Positions 1 to 10,569 of a stretch of 64,000 bases of DNA are shown piece after piece (the first letter of the stretch is position 1; each line of letters opens with the position of its first letter). The stretch spans positions 1,922,001 through 1,986,000 of the forward strand of contig CM062387.1 of the NCBI GenBank assembly GCA_031310005.1, read 5' to 3'. Both the position numbers and the translations under genes were made by a program. The notes under the pieces are model-generated. The model ran no database searches, was not told the DNA's origin, and saw only the letters and a list, made by a program, of their open reading frames with translations. This DNA comes from Dactylellina haptotyla. Taxonomy: Eukaryota; Ascomycota; Orbiliomycetes; Orbiliales; Orbiliaceae.

Positions 1-679
1 CTGCCAGGAGGGGTGTATAGAGATGTATGCTTGAATCTTCCTGGGTTCTGAGCGTAACGGATACCCGTAAACCTCACACCAAAGGCATCTCGGAATCCTG
101 TTAGCGTATTCTCCCCGTAAGGTACCGTGACCTGGTACTTCTCAGAGGTATCCCAGAATGTCTCGTTGCTGATTGGTGCGCTGTGGGAGCACAATGCTGG
201 AAGCTCACGGCCGCAGTCTAAAGCTCGGATTTTTCCGGTAAGGTCGATCGTCCGGCAGGTGTCCTTGGTCTTCGGGTTGCCGTCGACATAGTCTGCGACC
301 CAGAATTGCTGGCTGTATGAGATCTTACGCAGGTACGCCTGGTATGACAGCGAGTTGTTCACGCCGGCTGTGAAGTCCTGGATTTCTGGCGACCAGAGTG
401 TTTCCGAGAAAGCCGAGCATAACTCCTTTGCGTCAGCGAACGTCTTGGGCTTCTCGAGGAGGATAGCGGACGATGTCTTGTTGGAATATTTCCCTGCAGG
501 TTGCGTTGTTAGTCTTCACCAAACCCACTCGGAGGGCATTGACCGTGATTCTTACCGAAGAGATCATTTTCCTTGAGAATGGTAATGGACGTTCCTAAAA
601 GCGACGGATTGGCCGCTCCGGCTACCAATTGAGCGGCAATCACGCCGGTAATCCCGAGGGTTCCCAGAAGTTTCGCCAT
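1..679 (-). CDS. Secreted carboxylesterase (type B family), 5' part only
   Basis: Partial gene running off the left edge. Exon 1 is 679-556, the intron is 555-494 (GTAAG...GCAG) and exon 2 runs from 493 to the edge; the frame is continuous. The start gives a signal peptide (MAKLLGTLGITGVIAAQLVAGA). Residues about 50-150 have a C-type-lectin-like pattern: four cysteines in the order LC, TC, DC, LC, an FWVAD core and a final LPALC. Then comes FGVRFTGIRYAQNPGRF, matching the conserved beginning of alpha/beta-hydrolase carboxylesterases (GIRYA is usually G-I-x-Y-A). The catalytic Ser, Glu and His lie outside the window. Known of the family: hydrolysis of carboxylic esters. Inferred: secreted, with an N-terminal extension that could bind carbohydrate. 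An ordinary fungal lipase without a lectin function is the alternative. Confidence 0.72.
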
Positions 680-743
680 TGTCTCTACCCTCTACCTTGA
701 AGACTAGTTCGAACGTCTGAAACCCCAAGAGGAAGACATGTCC

Positions 744-752
744 AATATATAA
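744..752 (-). promoter_or_regulatory. TATA-like box of the carboxylesterase gene
   Basis: On the minus strand the sequence reads CTTATATATTGG about 65 bp upstream of the esterase ATG at 679. Spacing and sequence fit a TATA element. Confidence 0.4.
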
Positions 753-847
753 GAGAACACAAACCATGGTCCAGAATTGTCTTGGGGCCCTTACTCATGA
801 CCCCGTATTTTGTGGAGAACCAGAAAAGCTGATTTTAGATTACCCGG

Positions 848-1228
848 TTAGTCTTCCATCCCCAGATTAATGTTTTTCTTGCAAAGGCTGTGCGCGATGC
901 TGAACAATAAGATCGGGTTCCTTTTCACAAGCAAATGCACGTGTAAGTTGCCCTTGGGTTCTATGGTTTCCCCTGCAGCGAAAATGCATATCCTAGACGG
1001 ATCGAATTCATCCGGGGCGTTCACTACCAGTGGATTACACCCTTGCGCGTTGTAATTGTGGGTCTTGCCCACCAAACTCCACCAGAATCCGCTTTTGAAT
1101 CCCCAAGAATCCAGGGAGTACGTACATCTCGATATTCGGCAAACAATAGATTCGGTAAAGAATAAAACCCTTGAAAGCATTGTGTAAACCATCATTGCGT
1201 ATTTAACCTGGAGAGAAATTAAAAACAA
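848..1228 (-). other. Gap 753-1960: no firm gene; one minus-strand ORF
   Basis: This 1.2-kb stretch has no gene I can name. The minus-strand ORF here (up to 126 codons) has protein-like composition towards its end (NYNAQGCNPLVVNAPDEFD, GETIEPKGNLHVHLLVKRN), but I see no clear promoter, signal peptide or family. It may be the last exon of a small unknown gene or chance. Confidence 0.2.
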
Positions 1229-1960
1229 AATCCATCAGGAGTTCAGATACGGTTCGCATCAGCGATCAGAGCCTCGAAAAAATTATCAAAAGAGCCAACG
1301 CGCCAAACGGTGTGATGACGAGTCCTCGGATCCATAGTTCCCCGTCACGACCCTCGCGATTGGGTTGGCGGGAAAAGTGAGACCGAGAGATATAAAGCTT
1401 AAGTCGTATAAGCTATAAAACGTACTTATATGCCGGCAGCTAAGCTTTTCCGTGGTACCAAGGCACGTACAAGCATTCGACCCGATCGAGTTCACCTTGG
1501 CGTGCTGCCTTACGCTTCGAAAAAAAATTACCTGGTCGCTGGGAGCCGCAAAACCAACAATATTCGCTACCGCGCTGTCCTGATTGGCAGTTTCTAACCA
1601 GGAGTAGGTTCTTAGAGTATATAATGGATACTGGGAACCTCGTAGATTTTATTTTGTGTTTTACCCGGCGACAGCGTTAGAATACACTGCTGGTTCGTTG
1701 ATACAAGCAGTGGAGCTCGGCCGATCTGTAGCGCGTCCAGACCACCGCGCCACAGTACTAGTATCTAGATGTCTGCTCGACTCCGGGGTTTTATCCTATT
1801 CGGTTTATTTCGGGGTTGTGAACAAAAATAATAACCAAATAACGTTTTGTTGGTCGCTGAATATTGGGGAACCGATATGAGACTACACAATGGCCAAGAA
1901 TGAGATAAAAAAAATACAGAAAAAAAGAGGTCGCAAGCAACAACGAGCCAAAAAGATTTA

Positions 1961-2079
1961 ATCTACAACAACCCGGATTCGCGCCTCGTCACCGACGGCA
2001 CTACTAATGGATCGATACAAGGCTTGTGTAAGGCAGAGCGGACGGGATACCCAATTCTCCTTGTTCTTTGGTCGTAGAT
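1961..2079 (-). rRNA. 5S ribosomal RNA, divergent copy
   Basis: The reverse complement begins ATCTACGACC and ends GTTGTTGTAGAT, so the ends pair as helix I of 5S rRNA. The centre contains CCCGTCCGCTCTGCCTTAC, a fungal 5S hallmark. It is 119 nt like the copies at 2776 and 11444, but hand alignment gives about 18 differences in 117 aligned positions. Several differences sit in pairs that keep helices intact: the helix IV arm reads GUGCC.G.UCG-GUGA-CGA-GGCGC instead of GUAUC.G.UGG-GUGA-CCA-GAUGC. A T-run (TCTTTTTGG) follows the 3' end, as expected for RNA polymerase III termination. Likely a structural variant 5S gene; a young pseudogene is less likely given the paired changes. Confidence 0.85.
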
Positions 2080-2775
2080 ATCTAGGATTCTGCAGTAGGG
2101 ATCTAAAAGTTTAACTCCATTCGCGTGCCTGAGCGCCGCCCGGCTATTCTTCCCAAGATGGTTTGGGCCCATCTTCCCATCTCTAGGGCTGCCGGGGTTT
2201 TGAAAACGGCCAATTGCGAACTCGCTGTTGCCCAAATAAGATACCTCATGCCGGTTTAGTGTGTGGGCATGGAAGCTTGACTAATTGATAGATCGATTGT
2301 GTCCTTAGCCCTAAATTGGTGTCCTTTGCGTTGGTTGCATTTAAATTTTTATTTTGCGTTGTACGCACGCTTCAGTGTTTCGCGCCGCGGATGCCCCGAA
2401 ACTTACCCAAAAAAGCGTTGAATACACTTTGTAGAACAAAGAGACTTCTATTAGATGGGTTCGATGTTGGTGCCAGCCCCACCGTGGAACACATATACAC
2501 GGGATCTTACGCATAACCGTGCCAAATAGGTGGAATACATGTAACAGGACGTAACAGGGCTTTGCACTGAGTCCTCTGCGAATTCGAGTCGACCTGATAA
2601 CTATATCGATATAAACTGACCCTTCTTACCTTTGAGTAGCATCAAGCTGATAGATATAGCCAATCGAGCTGTAGATTCATACTTAGCCTTCTAACAATGT
2701 TTTAACCCGATTTATCGGGAACAAACTACAAAAACTACAAAAAAAAAAGATATCGAAATCAGGCAAAAGAAGAAG
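2080..2775. other. Intergenic spacer between two 5S rRNA genes
   Basis: AT-rich DNA. I see no ORF with protein-like composition and no repeat. A poly-A tract near 2740 lies just beyond the 3' end of the neighbouring minus-strand 5S gene. Confidence 0.6.
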
Positions 2776-2894
2776 AACTACAACAATCAGAATTCGCATC
2801 TGGTCACCCACGATACTACTACTTGATCGATACGAGGCTTGAGTAAGGCAGAGCGGACGGGATACCCTGTTTTCCTCGTTCTGTGGTCGTAGAT
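2776..2894 (-). rRNA. 5S ribosomal RNA
   Basis: The reverse complement (119 nt) starts ATCTACGACCACAG, contains CCCGTCCGCTCTGCC and the box C-like GTGGGTGACC, and ends with GATTGTTGTAG, which pairs with the 5' end. This agrees closely with fungal 5S rRNA in sequence and length. It is followed by TTCTTCTTCTTTTGCC, a likely pol III terminator. It differs by one base from the copy at 11444. Scattered single 5S genes, rather than copies in the rDNA repeat, are typical of many Pezizomycotina. Confidence 0.93.
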
Positions 2895-3625
2895 GGAGGA
2901 ACTCTAGGAAAATCAGACTAAATTAAGGCTATAGCATATGAAGAAACTACGAACCCTGTTGGGAAGCCTGCCAACAAATATTGAAACGAGATTTTTAATT
3001 CAGACAACCAAATTGAAAATTGCCCTAGATGTAAAGGTTATGACACAAGAAAGACAGGTAAGAGATAGATCAATACACCAATATTACTTAGGCAATAAAT
3101 TCGCCTATAATCCCTGGTTCAGATTCTTGTAGATGTGACTGTGTTAATAGACCAGCATGCTTGCTTAAGCGCACCCTTGGATATGAAAAGCTTGTGTCAC
3201 GACTCAATACTTCTGTCTTTGTCCCGTGTCCTTAGGGTTTCTCCAAAGACGAAAGCCAAACTCTTTCTTCATTTCACAATCCTAATCGGATATGCCTGTA
3301 CTATGCAAACCCTTAAGAAGATAGAGATGATTTATTAGAGACTCTATAGCTTAGGTATTCGATCCGAGTCCCTTCGGAGTATATATTATCGGAAAAAAAA
3401 GGAGAATAGCATCCTCATTAGCTACCGGAATTAGGTTGTTATACGACAGAATCCAAAAACAGGGCGACGGGTTGAAGACGACTTAGAGGGTCCTTCAAAA
3501 TGAAGGAATTCAGCTCAATATAAATGGCGTCTCATAATTGAGAATTTTATTAAAAGTTTTATATATAGTCCATTAATACACTTCCGTTTGAACGACGAAT
3601 GTTCACCATGCAATATCTCACTTGT
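2895..3625. other. Intergenic, nothing recognised
   Basis: Only short ORFs without protein-like features. It holds the upstream flank of the 5S gene and the 3' flank of the DUF6923 gene. Confidence 0.6.
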
Positions 3626-4867
3626 TTAAACGGGAGTAACTTGAGGCTCGGGGGTGACTTGAGGATTGTATGCGCAACGGGCACCATCGGCATTCGAAAC
3701 ACTTGGACCTTGCGCTACTTGCTCAAGCCCACTCTGTGTAAAAACATTGGTTTTATAGATAATTCCTGTGGGATTCTCGTAGGCATAAATGTCGCCATTA
3801 TCCAGGGCAAACACAGCACCGAAACCAGCTACTATATTGCTCCACTCCCTAACACGGGTCCACGTGTGAGAGACCATATCGAATTTCTCGAGCGCAGCGT
3901 GGTTGTCTTCAGTTGTGCCAATGGCCCATAGGAATCTGCCAGCGGATGGGATATAAGTCCAATCAGCTAGTGAACTGCCCACTGAGGCTACACCAGTGTC
4001 GACGATCTGTCCGAAAGTACTAGAGTACGGGTTTAGGTCTATTTGCCACCACCATTGTGAGCCATCTATGACGACGCCGCCAATCCAATATTGACCCTGG
4101 TTATCGATTTCACCACCATAGGGGCGAATGAGCGCTGGCCGATCGGCAACCCTTGTCGTAGTACCGTCGGCAGCGATACGAATGATCGTGCCTGTGTAGT
4201 ATTCAATCGAATAGATGTAATTGTCGATGACGTTGTAACCGATTGCGTTGACGGATTCTCCCCCATTGAGATTGTCTTTAATGGTCTCGATATTACCAGT
4301 TGTGAGATCGAGTTTATTAAGCGACAATTGATTGATCAGATAACCATATGGCGAACATTCGAACGCCGGGCCGAACGGGCTCGCTGGGCAAGAAGGTACA
4401 GTTACAGTTTCAGACACTGTAGTGGGGTCCGAGGTCTCCGTGACGGTATTAGTGACGGTTGTTGGATCAGATGTGTCGGTGAATGTATCAGTGATGGTTA
4501 TTGGATCAGATGTCTCCGTAAATGTATCAGTCACAGTATCGGTAACTGTTACCGCCATACCCGACGAAGTAATCGTTTTCGTAACATTTTGGACAGTCGT
4601 TGAAACCTTGGTGGACGTCTTAGTGGCCGTTTTAGTCGATATTTTTGTCGATATCTTTGTCGACGTTTTGGTCAAGGTTTTGGTTGAGGTCTTCAGAACC
4701 TTAGTTGAGGTCTTAACGGATGTCAATGTACGTGTACATGTCTTAGTGACAGTACGTGTCGGGCAGTAACCGTTCTGTGGGAATGCAGCCGGCGTAGCAA
4801 GCGCTATATCGCTCAGCACGAGCGATGCTGCGACCAGAGAGAAGAGAAGATGCGATAAAGAAGGCAT
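3626..4867 (-). CDS. Secreted Thr-rich protein with C-terminal DUF6923 beta-propeller-like domain
   Basis: Single exon, 413 aa. Residues 1-24 are a signal peptide (MPSLSHLLFSLVAASLVLSDIALA). Residues about 35-165 are a Thr/Ser-rich stalk, first TKTxTK-type steps, then three near-copies of a unit of about 14 residues (TVTxTxTETSDPTT). From about residue 172 (CSPYGYLINQLSLNKLDLTTG) a compact domain follows with repeated propeller-like strands (NAIGYNVIDNYIYSIEY, IGTTEDNHAALEKFD, FALDNGDIYAYENPTGII). This matches the fungal DUF6923 family as I remember it. Inferred role: cell-wall or extracellular protein whose stalk is probably O-mannosylated. No catalytic motif is visible. A long ORF on the opposite strand is a shadow of the repeat. 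Confidence 0.85.
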   Translation of the reverse strand: MPSLSHLLFSLVAASLVLSDIALATPAAFPQNGYCPTRTVTKTCTRTLTSVKTSTKVLKTSTKTLTKTSTKISTKISTKTATKTSTKVSTTVQNVTKTITSSGMAVTVTDTVTDTFTETSDPITITDTFTDTSDPTTVTNTVTETSDPTTVSETVTVPSCPASPFGPAFECSPYGYLINQLSLNKLDLTTGNIETIKDNLNGGESVNAIGYNVIDNYIYSIEYYTGTIIRIAADGTTTRVADRPALIRPYGGEIDNQGQYWIGGVVIDGSQWWWQIDLNPYSSTFGQIVDTGVASVGSSLADWTYIPSAGRFLWAIGTTEDNHAALEKFDMVSHTWTRVREWSNIVAGFGAVFALDNGDIYAYENPTGIIYKTNVFTQSGLEQVAQGPSVSNADGARCAYNPQVTPEPQVTPV

Positions 4868-4953
4868 TTTTAATGAATGTATACTGTTCGCCCCAAAGAC
4901 TATCAGTTAAATGGATGCCGGTTTACGGATCAATTCAGAGTTTCGATCAGGGC

Positions 4954-4963
4954 TTATATATAT
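4954..4963 (-). promoter_or_regulatory. TATA-like box of the DUF6923 gene
   Basis: The minus strand reads AATATATATAAGCC about 90 bp upstream of the ATG at 4867. Confidence 0.4.
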
Positions 4964-5168
4964 TCTTAATCGTCGCTCGCCTAGCCATGTTAAATTATGC
5001 TGAGCTGATGCTTGCTTCCAACTGGCGTGGCGTGACGACTTCCTTGGTCTTTTGAACCCATGAGTTTATAAATATGTAATATAGAAAATCAGCTATTGTC
5101 CTGTTGAAACACTCAGCTTGTGTCACAGTTTTATATATTCGGCTTTTACATATAAATCGAATAAGAAT

Positions 5169-5321
5169 ATGTCTTGCCCAGCAGTCTTGTTGGCGGTCAG
5201 TTTGCTATTGATCTTCAGCATTTCTCCTTTAAATGAATTCGCAGTTTATTTTTCAATCACAGGCTTTGACCGTGCACTACGAAAATCTGGGTCCAAAATA
5301 TTCTTAAGAGCTCACAGCTAA
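5169..5321 (+). other. Gap 4964-7131: possible small secreted peptide, otherwise empty
   Basis: Most of this 2.2-kb gap shows nothing. One 50-codon ORF (MSCPAVLLAVSLLLIFSISP...) would give a strongly hydrophobic leader and lies about 35 bp downstream of TTATATATTC, a TATA-like element. It has no cysteine pattern, no splice site and no known family, so it may be chance. A 170-codon minus-strand ORF at 5498-6010 looks random. Confidence 0.2.
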
Positions 5322-7131
5322 GGAAAGGGAGTAGTTCATTGGCTCGGGGCAGGCGTTGTGGGGTAATGCCGAGGTAAATGCGGCAATATTGCAGGGGTAA
5401 ATATTGTACCTGGGACCCGGGGAAGCGCTACTCTTAAAGTTAGCAATGCGAGGAGATTTTGACAAGGCCTTGAATACCTTTTAGGTGTTAGTTGATATCA
5501 CGAGATCCACTGTCGACGATTTTGGGCGCTACCATTGGCACCTTTTGAGACGCGCCGTTTTCCCACGGAAATTAGGAACGCCACAAGTCTCAAACGACTT
5601 TGACAGGGCAGTGGGGCCGGGTATTCCCTAGACCTAGTGCAGGAAATTGGAGATCTACAGATGTTTGTTAGAGTCACCCCCCTAAAAATACTGAATTTAC
5701 ATATAATCAATTTTAAGGATATAATCGGCTGCTCAAGGGCGTGTTGCTGCAATTGAACGCATGCTGGGCCACTTCCCCGGCCAATTGACGTTCTAATTAT
5801 TAGAAGTGTGGACAATTGTAGCATTTTACTAGCAGCGGAAGAGCGAGGAGGAGATAGAGTGTATTGGAATCTAAGATGGGATATAATTATAATCGCCGTT
5901 TTGTTCTTCACGAACGCCCAGTCCCATAAGCATCTATAGCGCACAAAGTGTAAGCCTGAACAGAAGGTGCTAGTAAACCCGTAATATTGATAGCATTGGA
6001 CAATGTCCACCTTATCATCACTGAGCGGCTCAGGTTCTCAAATTTAGAGTTGCCCGATAGAAGCCTGATTCGAAAGTTCCAATGTCGTGTTGGTTGTAGA
6101 ATCCTCGTGACAGATTAGTGCTTTCCGGATAATGAAATGAAGCCTTGGCAGTATATGCATGCTAATGACTTCCACGAATTTCTGTTTACTAATCGAACAT
6201 AAGTCAATTCGAAAGATTACACACACACAATCTCAAGCCTAATCCCAAAACGTACGTATAACTCGCATACTATTTCCATAAGGGTATCCTCATCAGCAGT
6301 CACGGCGCTCCGGGTTGCGTAGTTGGTGCTTACATGTACCTTCTTAAGATCTTTTCTTTCTATTTAAAATATCTATTTAGAGAGTTCTGAAAGAATGCGA
6401 TGAGGACTGGAAAGCTTCGAAAGCCCAAACGCCCAGCCTGCCGGTATAGTAAATCGCAGCCTCGAGAGCTCCAGACCAGTATAGCGCAACGTCTCGATGG
6501 GCGTTAATGTGCATTAGATCCGGGCCACAACCGGTCCGGCAAGAAAAAATGTGATGAAACGTTTAACAGCTGCAACATCCATTAAGTTCAAAACTCTAAA
6601 GCTCCTCTGCGCTATCACGTGATCTCGATCACAAATACAACAATTTCAACATAGCACAGTTCCGAAACTTCACACTGGTCGAGATATTTTCTATATACAG
6701 TCACTAGTTTACGAGACTGGCGACTAACCCGTAAGAAGGAACGCGGTCTCGAATCATATATGATTTGTATCCGTCTAGTTGGATTTTTGGAATTTCATGA
6801 GGTGAATTTTGAATATAACATTATTCATATTTCCGTGTGTTGCCCCAAAAAACTCAATCAGTCTTCTATCGTTGAGTTACTACTAGATGTAACCTTAATA
6901 CTTTAAACTCGATGATCTTAACTACGCTCTCACGTGCAATTTAAGCTTAGGAAATACCCTGGTAGCTTTTAAAACTTGATTTGATTTGTCCTTCCCATCC
7001 CCCATAACCATATTGGCACTCAACACCCTATTATTAACGTTGCAAACGGTCACAGAAGAAACTCATCTGAAATTCGAAACTCGACATCACCGCCACCGAA
7101 ACGTTCCGAACTTGTCGCGGGCCCTAACATC

Positions 7132-8073
7132 ATGTCAACCGAATCAGAAGAGAAGAAAGGAGTGGAGGAGGAAGGGGTCCCACCCGTCCAACCCACCTAT
7201 TCTAGCGAAACTGATCCGCAAGAGCGTAGAAAAGAGCTCGAAGAGCTTCTCAAGAGTGGCGAAATCGCGGAAAGCCAGATCAAAAATGTAAAGGCTGTTT
7301 TGAGAGATTATGATAATGGAGTTCAGCCAGCACCATACTACCAAGATGGCAAAAGACTGGAAGATATAGACGAATGGGACAAGAAAAAAGGGGCCTTGTG
7401 GTTTGAAGTACTTTCATTCAAGAATCCCTGTGTCTATATTTTATTCGCTGATGCCATATTAGGAAGAAGGTGAACTCTTTTATTACGGCGCAGTCGTATT
7501 CCCTCATTGCCCTGGAAAGTCCCACTCCAATATAGTAAGTAGGCTCTGGACGCCGTATTCTCTTGAATTTTGTTTGAAACACCATATCTAACTTCACCCA
7601 TGTATGAACTTATTCCTCAGTTTCCTGCGTCTGATAAATTTGGAAGTGCGATTGATACCAGTTTTGCTGGGTCACACACCAACTGCGGCCGAAATGGTCC
7701 GATTTCGTGTGCTCAATGATACGGGCACCGGCGCTCTTACCTTGCGTCCCGCGGACCGCGCAATCCTGAATCCCTCACAAGCTTACTTTCCTGCTTCCCC
7801 ATTCGCCGCAGTAAAACACTTAATGGACCCATTGCGAATCAAACCATAATGGTGGAATGTCGGCTATACGACGCCACTTGGAGCAAGCCATTAGGAGATT
7901 GGTTCGAAGAAGTGGCATCCTTGGTGCGAGACCTCCCCGGTGTCCCTAGAGTGACAGGGAAGTTTATCAGACAGCATTTCTACTTCGCAACAGCCCCTGG
8001 CCTTAGCTCCAATCTATATTGCACTCTTACCAAAGGAAGCTTAACGAAGGCTATTCCCAGTGTGCCTCGTTGA
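7132..8073 (+). pseudogene. Remnant of a retropepsin-like (aspartyl protease fold) gene
   Basis: The leading part reads as real protein: an acidic, helical N-terminus (SSETDPQERRKELEELLKSG, VKAVLRDYDNG) followed by DEWDKKKGALWFE. Further on are pieces resembling a retropepsin core (VRFRVLNDTGTGALTL, with the D-T-G signature) and a tail (GDWFEEVASLVRDLPGV, KFIRQHFYFATAPGL). The pieces do not form one open frame. It looks broken, with a few breaks, some of which could be introns instead. It may be a decayed member of a host hypothetical-protein family or an old relative of an LTR-element protease. Age cannot be judged from one copy. No LTR, integrase or reverse transcriptase pieces are seen nearby. 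Confidence 0.4.
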
Positions 8074-8155
8074 GCTTTTGCATACCGAGTCACATAAATT
8101 TTAGACGCTATATTATTATCACTACTTTAACGTATTTTTATTATGGTTCAACTTC

Positions 8156-8196
8156 TTGAGATGCTTTTGCTCTTGAGATGCTTTTGCTCTTGAGAT
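8156..8196 (+). repeat. 17-bp tandem repeat, about 2.4 copies
   Basis: TTGAGATGCTTTTGCTC occurs twice exactly, then TTGAGAT starts a third copy. The rest of 8100-8670 is AT-rich and empty. Confidence 0.8.
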
Positions 8197-8673
8197 TTCT
8201 GAAAACGAGACTAGCGTGTTCCTCACCCCCTCCGGGTTTGAATTTTCCAAATTGCTTAAATTATTTTTTATATATTTTCATTTGATAAAATAGACTACGT
8301 GTCAGCTTTAAGTCTATATGCTAATTCGAGTGGCTCCAAATTTAGGATATGTGATTAAATTTATCAGCAAAGGTCAAGGAATGGAGGCATAATGTAGCAA
8401 ATAACTATTCGACGTTGAAAATCAAGCTTGCAATTGTGATATTTGCTGAGATACTCTTCTAGAACGATTAAATCAATGCTAGATTTCTTTCAAGATATTT
8501 CACCCATCGTGATCTCCACAGGACCAGTTAGATAAATGATCATCGCTCTCAATCGCAAAGTTAACCAGATCAGACAATGTTCTAAATATGGGCACTATAG
8601 ATAGTAATATTATACAAAAATCAAAGAAGTCGAGAAATGCAATCTCTTGAAGCACCTAGATCCATAGAGCATA

Positions 8674-8826
8674 TCAACTCGATTCATTGGCTACGCAGTT
8701 ATTTCTACAGTCTTTAAGTTTAGCAATACCGTTCTCCATATTCAAATATTCGATTTCGGCTTCCATGCCTTGCTTGACAGCCTCAGGTCGGTCTCTGAAT
8801 TTTTGCACGTTACTTATTTCCTTCAT
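8674..8826 (-). other. Possible gene fragment, 50-codon coiled-coil ORF
   Basis: Minus-strand ORF beginning MKEISNVQKFRDRPEAVKQG and continuing with charged heptad-like residues (MEAEIEYLNMENGIAKLKDC). Composition is protein-like, but no partner exon, promoter or family is visible. It abuts a plus-strand fragment with the opposite orientation. Confidence 0.25.
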
Positions 8827-8832
8827 TAGAAA

Positions 8833-9114
8833 CTACCCATCTTTTAGATTTGAGGTTTGTTGGCAAATAATCAATGGGGGCGTAAATTCATACCTTTTGG
8901 TAGAGCCTTGACGAGGGAGTTGGAGGCTAGTGGAGCGGCAAATATAGGGAAGAAAAGCGAGTTTCAAAAATGGTACAAGAAGTATATTGATACGGAGATC
9001 ATTGAAAAAAGACCACCGATGTGGGGAGAGTTCTGTGACTCGATAGGGAGTAATAATAGGGGTATGCTAATGATATATTGGTTGGAATTGGATAACTTAG
9101 AACAAGACAGATGA
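8833..9114 (+). other. Possible 3' fragment of an unrecognised gene
   Basis: The reading frame up to the stop at 9114 encodes RKFIPFGRALTRELEASG, KWYKKYIDTEIIEKRPPMWG and DSIGSNNRGMLMIYWLELDN, a plausible globular helical segment. Upstream exons are not found in 8100-8830. Most likely a truncated relic; the family is unknown. Confidence 0.3.
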
Positions 9115-9356
9115 TGTTTTCTAATAGCAACTTTGTGAGCTCTCATACTCTACAATACAGCTGTTTCTATTTCTTTTATTTCTTTGGTTTCTTGTTGATG
9201 ATACACGTGTGTTATCATTGGGGGTGAAGTCATTGGGCTATTACCATAACGATTCTATGGGGGCCTCCATTTCACGCCCATGATCGCTAAGGGTTAGCAA
9301 GGGATGCATTTCCCACCACCGCTCGAGACCGTCGATGAATTCCTGTGTACTTCTGT

Positions 9357-10569
9357 TCAACTCGGCTTTAGATCTCTTTTTCTGCTCACCTCCACGAAGC
9401 CCCCTTTTCTAGCCACACCGTTGCCAAATCCGCCCTTCCTGGGTCTACCAGGACCATACTTACTTGGACGTCGCCCCGGACCATGTCCCTCTCCACTTTT
9501 GTCAGGTAGTCCATTGACATACTCATGTTGTTTCGCCGGGTTTCTATTGAGATCGGTGGTGTACTCGTGCAACCCACCTCTCGAATCATGGTACCGTAAT
9601 TTTACATCGATATAATAATCTTTCGCTGCATCTGATTCTTCCTTAATTGGTGTCAATGAGATGTCGCCGTTGTGAAACATCATGTGCATTTCAACTACCA
9701 TCGCAATGGTATTACGAGTAGTATGAATCCCGTCATTTTGAGAAAGGACTTCTTTCGCAAATGACTTCACGCAGCGGTTCTCCCAGAAAGATCAGTAAGA
9801 ATCGCCATGCAGCAACACTCTGCCCCTTCTGAGTATTTAGAGCAGCGTGCGGGAAAATATGCGCAACCTCCCCTGTGCTTTGAATATCCCTATCAGTGAG
9901 GGCGCACGTTCCTTGTTCTCTGAGACCGCATGCCGCACTAAAATCCGGTGACTGTGCGTCCTTACCTTCCAGCAACACAGGGAACTCTCGAGCGTATTCA
10001 AAACTCTGCAAAAGGTCCTGGCCTTAAATATTGTCAGAAACTTGTGTATTTTGATTCGGGGATTAAGTGTACTAAAATCAGACCTGGTTTCAGGAGAGTT
10101 TTGATAGCCAATTCCCTGGTTTGAATAAGAGCCTTAACACCCGATACGGGGGTACTGGCCGGCTTGGGGAGGGTATAGAAACGGCGCTCGAAGAGCGGCC
10201 GCCTCCTTGTTTAAGGAGCTTAAGAGACTCATGTGAGAGGGTCGCGAAGACTTTGAGTGCATCGCGGTGTAAAGTCGGGATGATCTCGAGAAGCTACCTA
10301 TTCGGCGTATAGGCAATGATGCCGCGAAGGACAACTCTCTCGCGGGATGATAATTAATCTGCTTCATCCACACATAGCAGTGCATTGTTAAAAAGCTTAG
10401 GATGCTTGTATCGAGCGGGGGAGAACGAGGAATCGATGACATCCATAATTGGCGGGGCACTTTGTAGATCAAAGACACTCTGAATGGTAACGTTGCGGAA
10501 ATGAGGAAGCGGCCAAGGAAAAGAATAAGGGGCAGTGTTGTTGATTAACTGGGCGAGAGCACCAGCCAA
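9357..10569 (-). pseudogene. Decayed fungal HNH-endonuclease-domain gene
   Basis: Pieces of a typical fungal HNH protein appear in the right order on the minus strand. First an N-terminal region (VTIQSVFDLQSAPP, then RVVLRGIIAYTP and HRDALKVFATLSHESLKLLK). Next the HNH core (CGLREQGTCALTDRD, GEVAHIFPHAALN, AWRFLLIFLG). Then the C-terminal part (GIHTTRNTIAMVVEMHMMFHNGD), which corresponds to the R-N-x-x-x-L...H-x-x-W/F stretch of the family. A basic Gly/Arg-rich tail ends near 9357. The gene does not stay open across its length and has several breaks, so it is read as a dead copy. Sequence 9115-9356 downstream holds nothing. Confidence 0.6.

Noticed and set aside
4422-4769. Long plus-strand ORF rich in Val opposite the DUF6923 gene
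   Set aside because: It mirrors the Thr/Ser-rich repeat of the minus-strand gene; repeated codons keep the opposite frame open.
5498-6010. 170-codon minus-strand ORF
   Set aside because: Random composition, no splice sites, promoter or domain.
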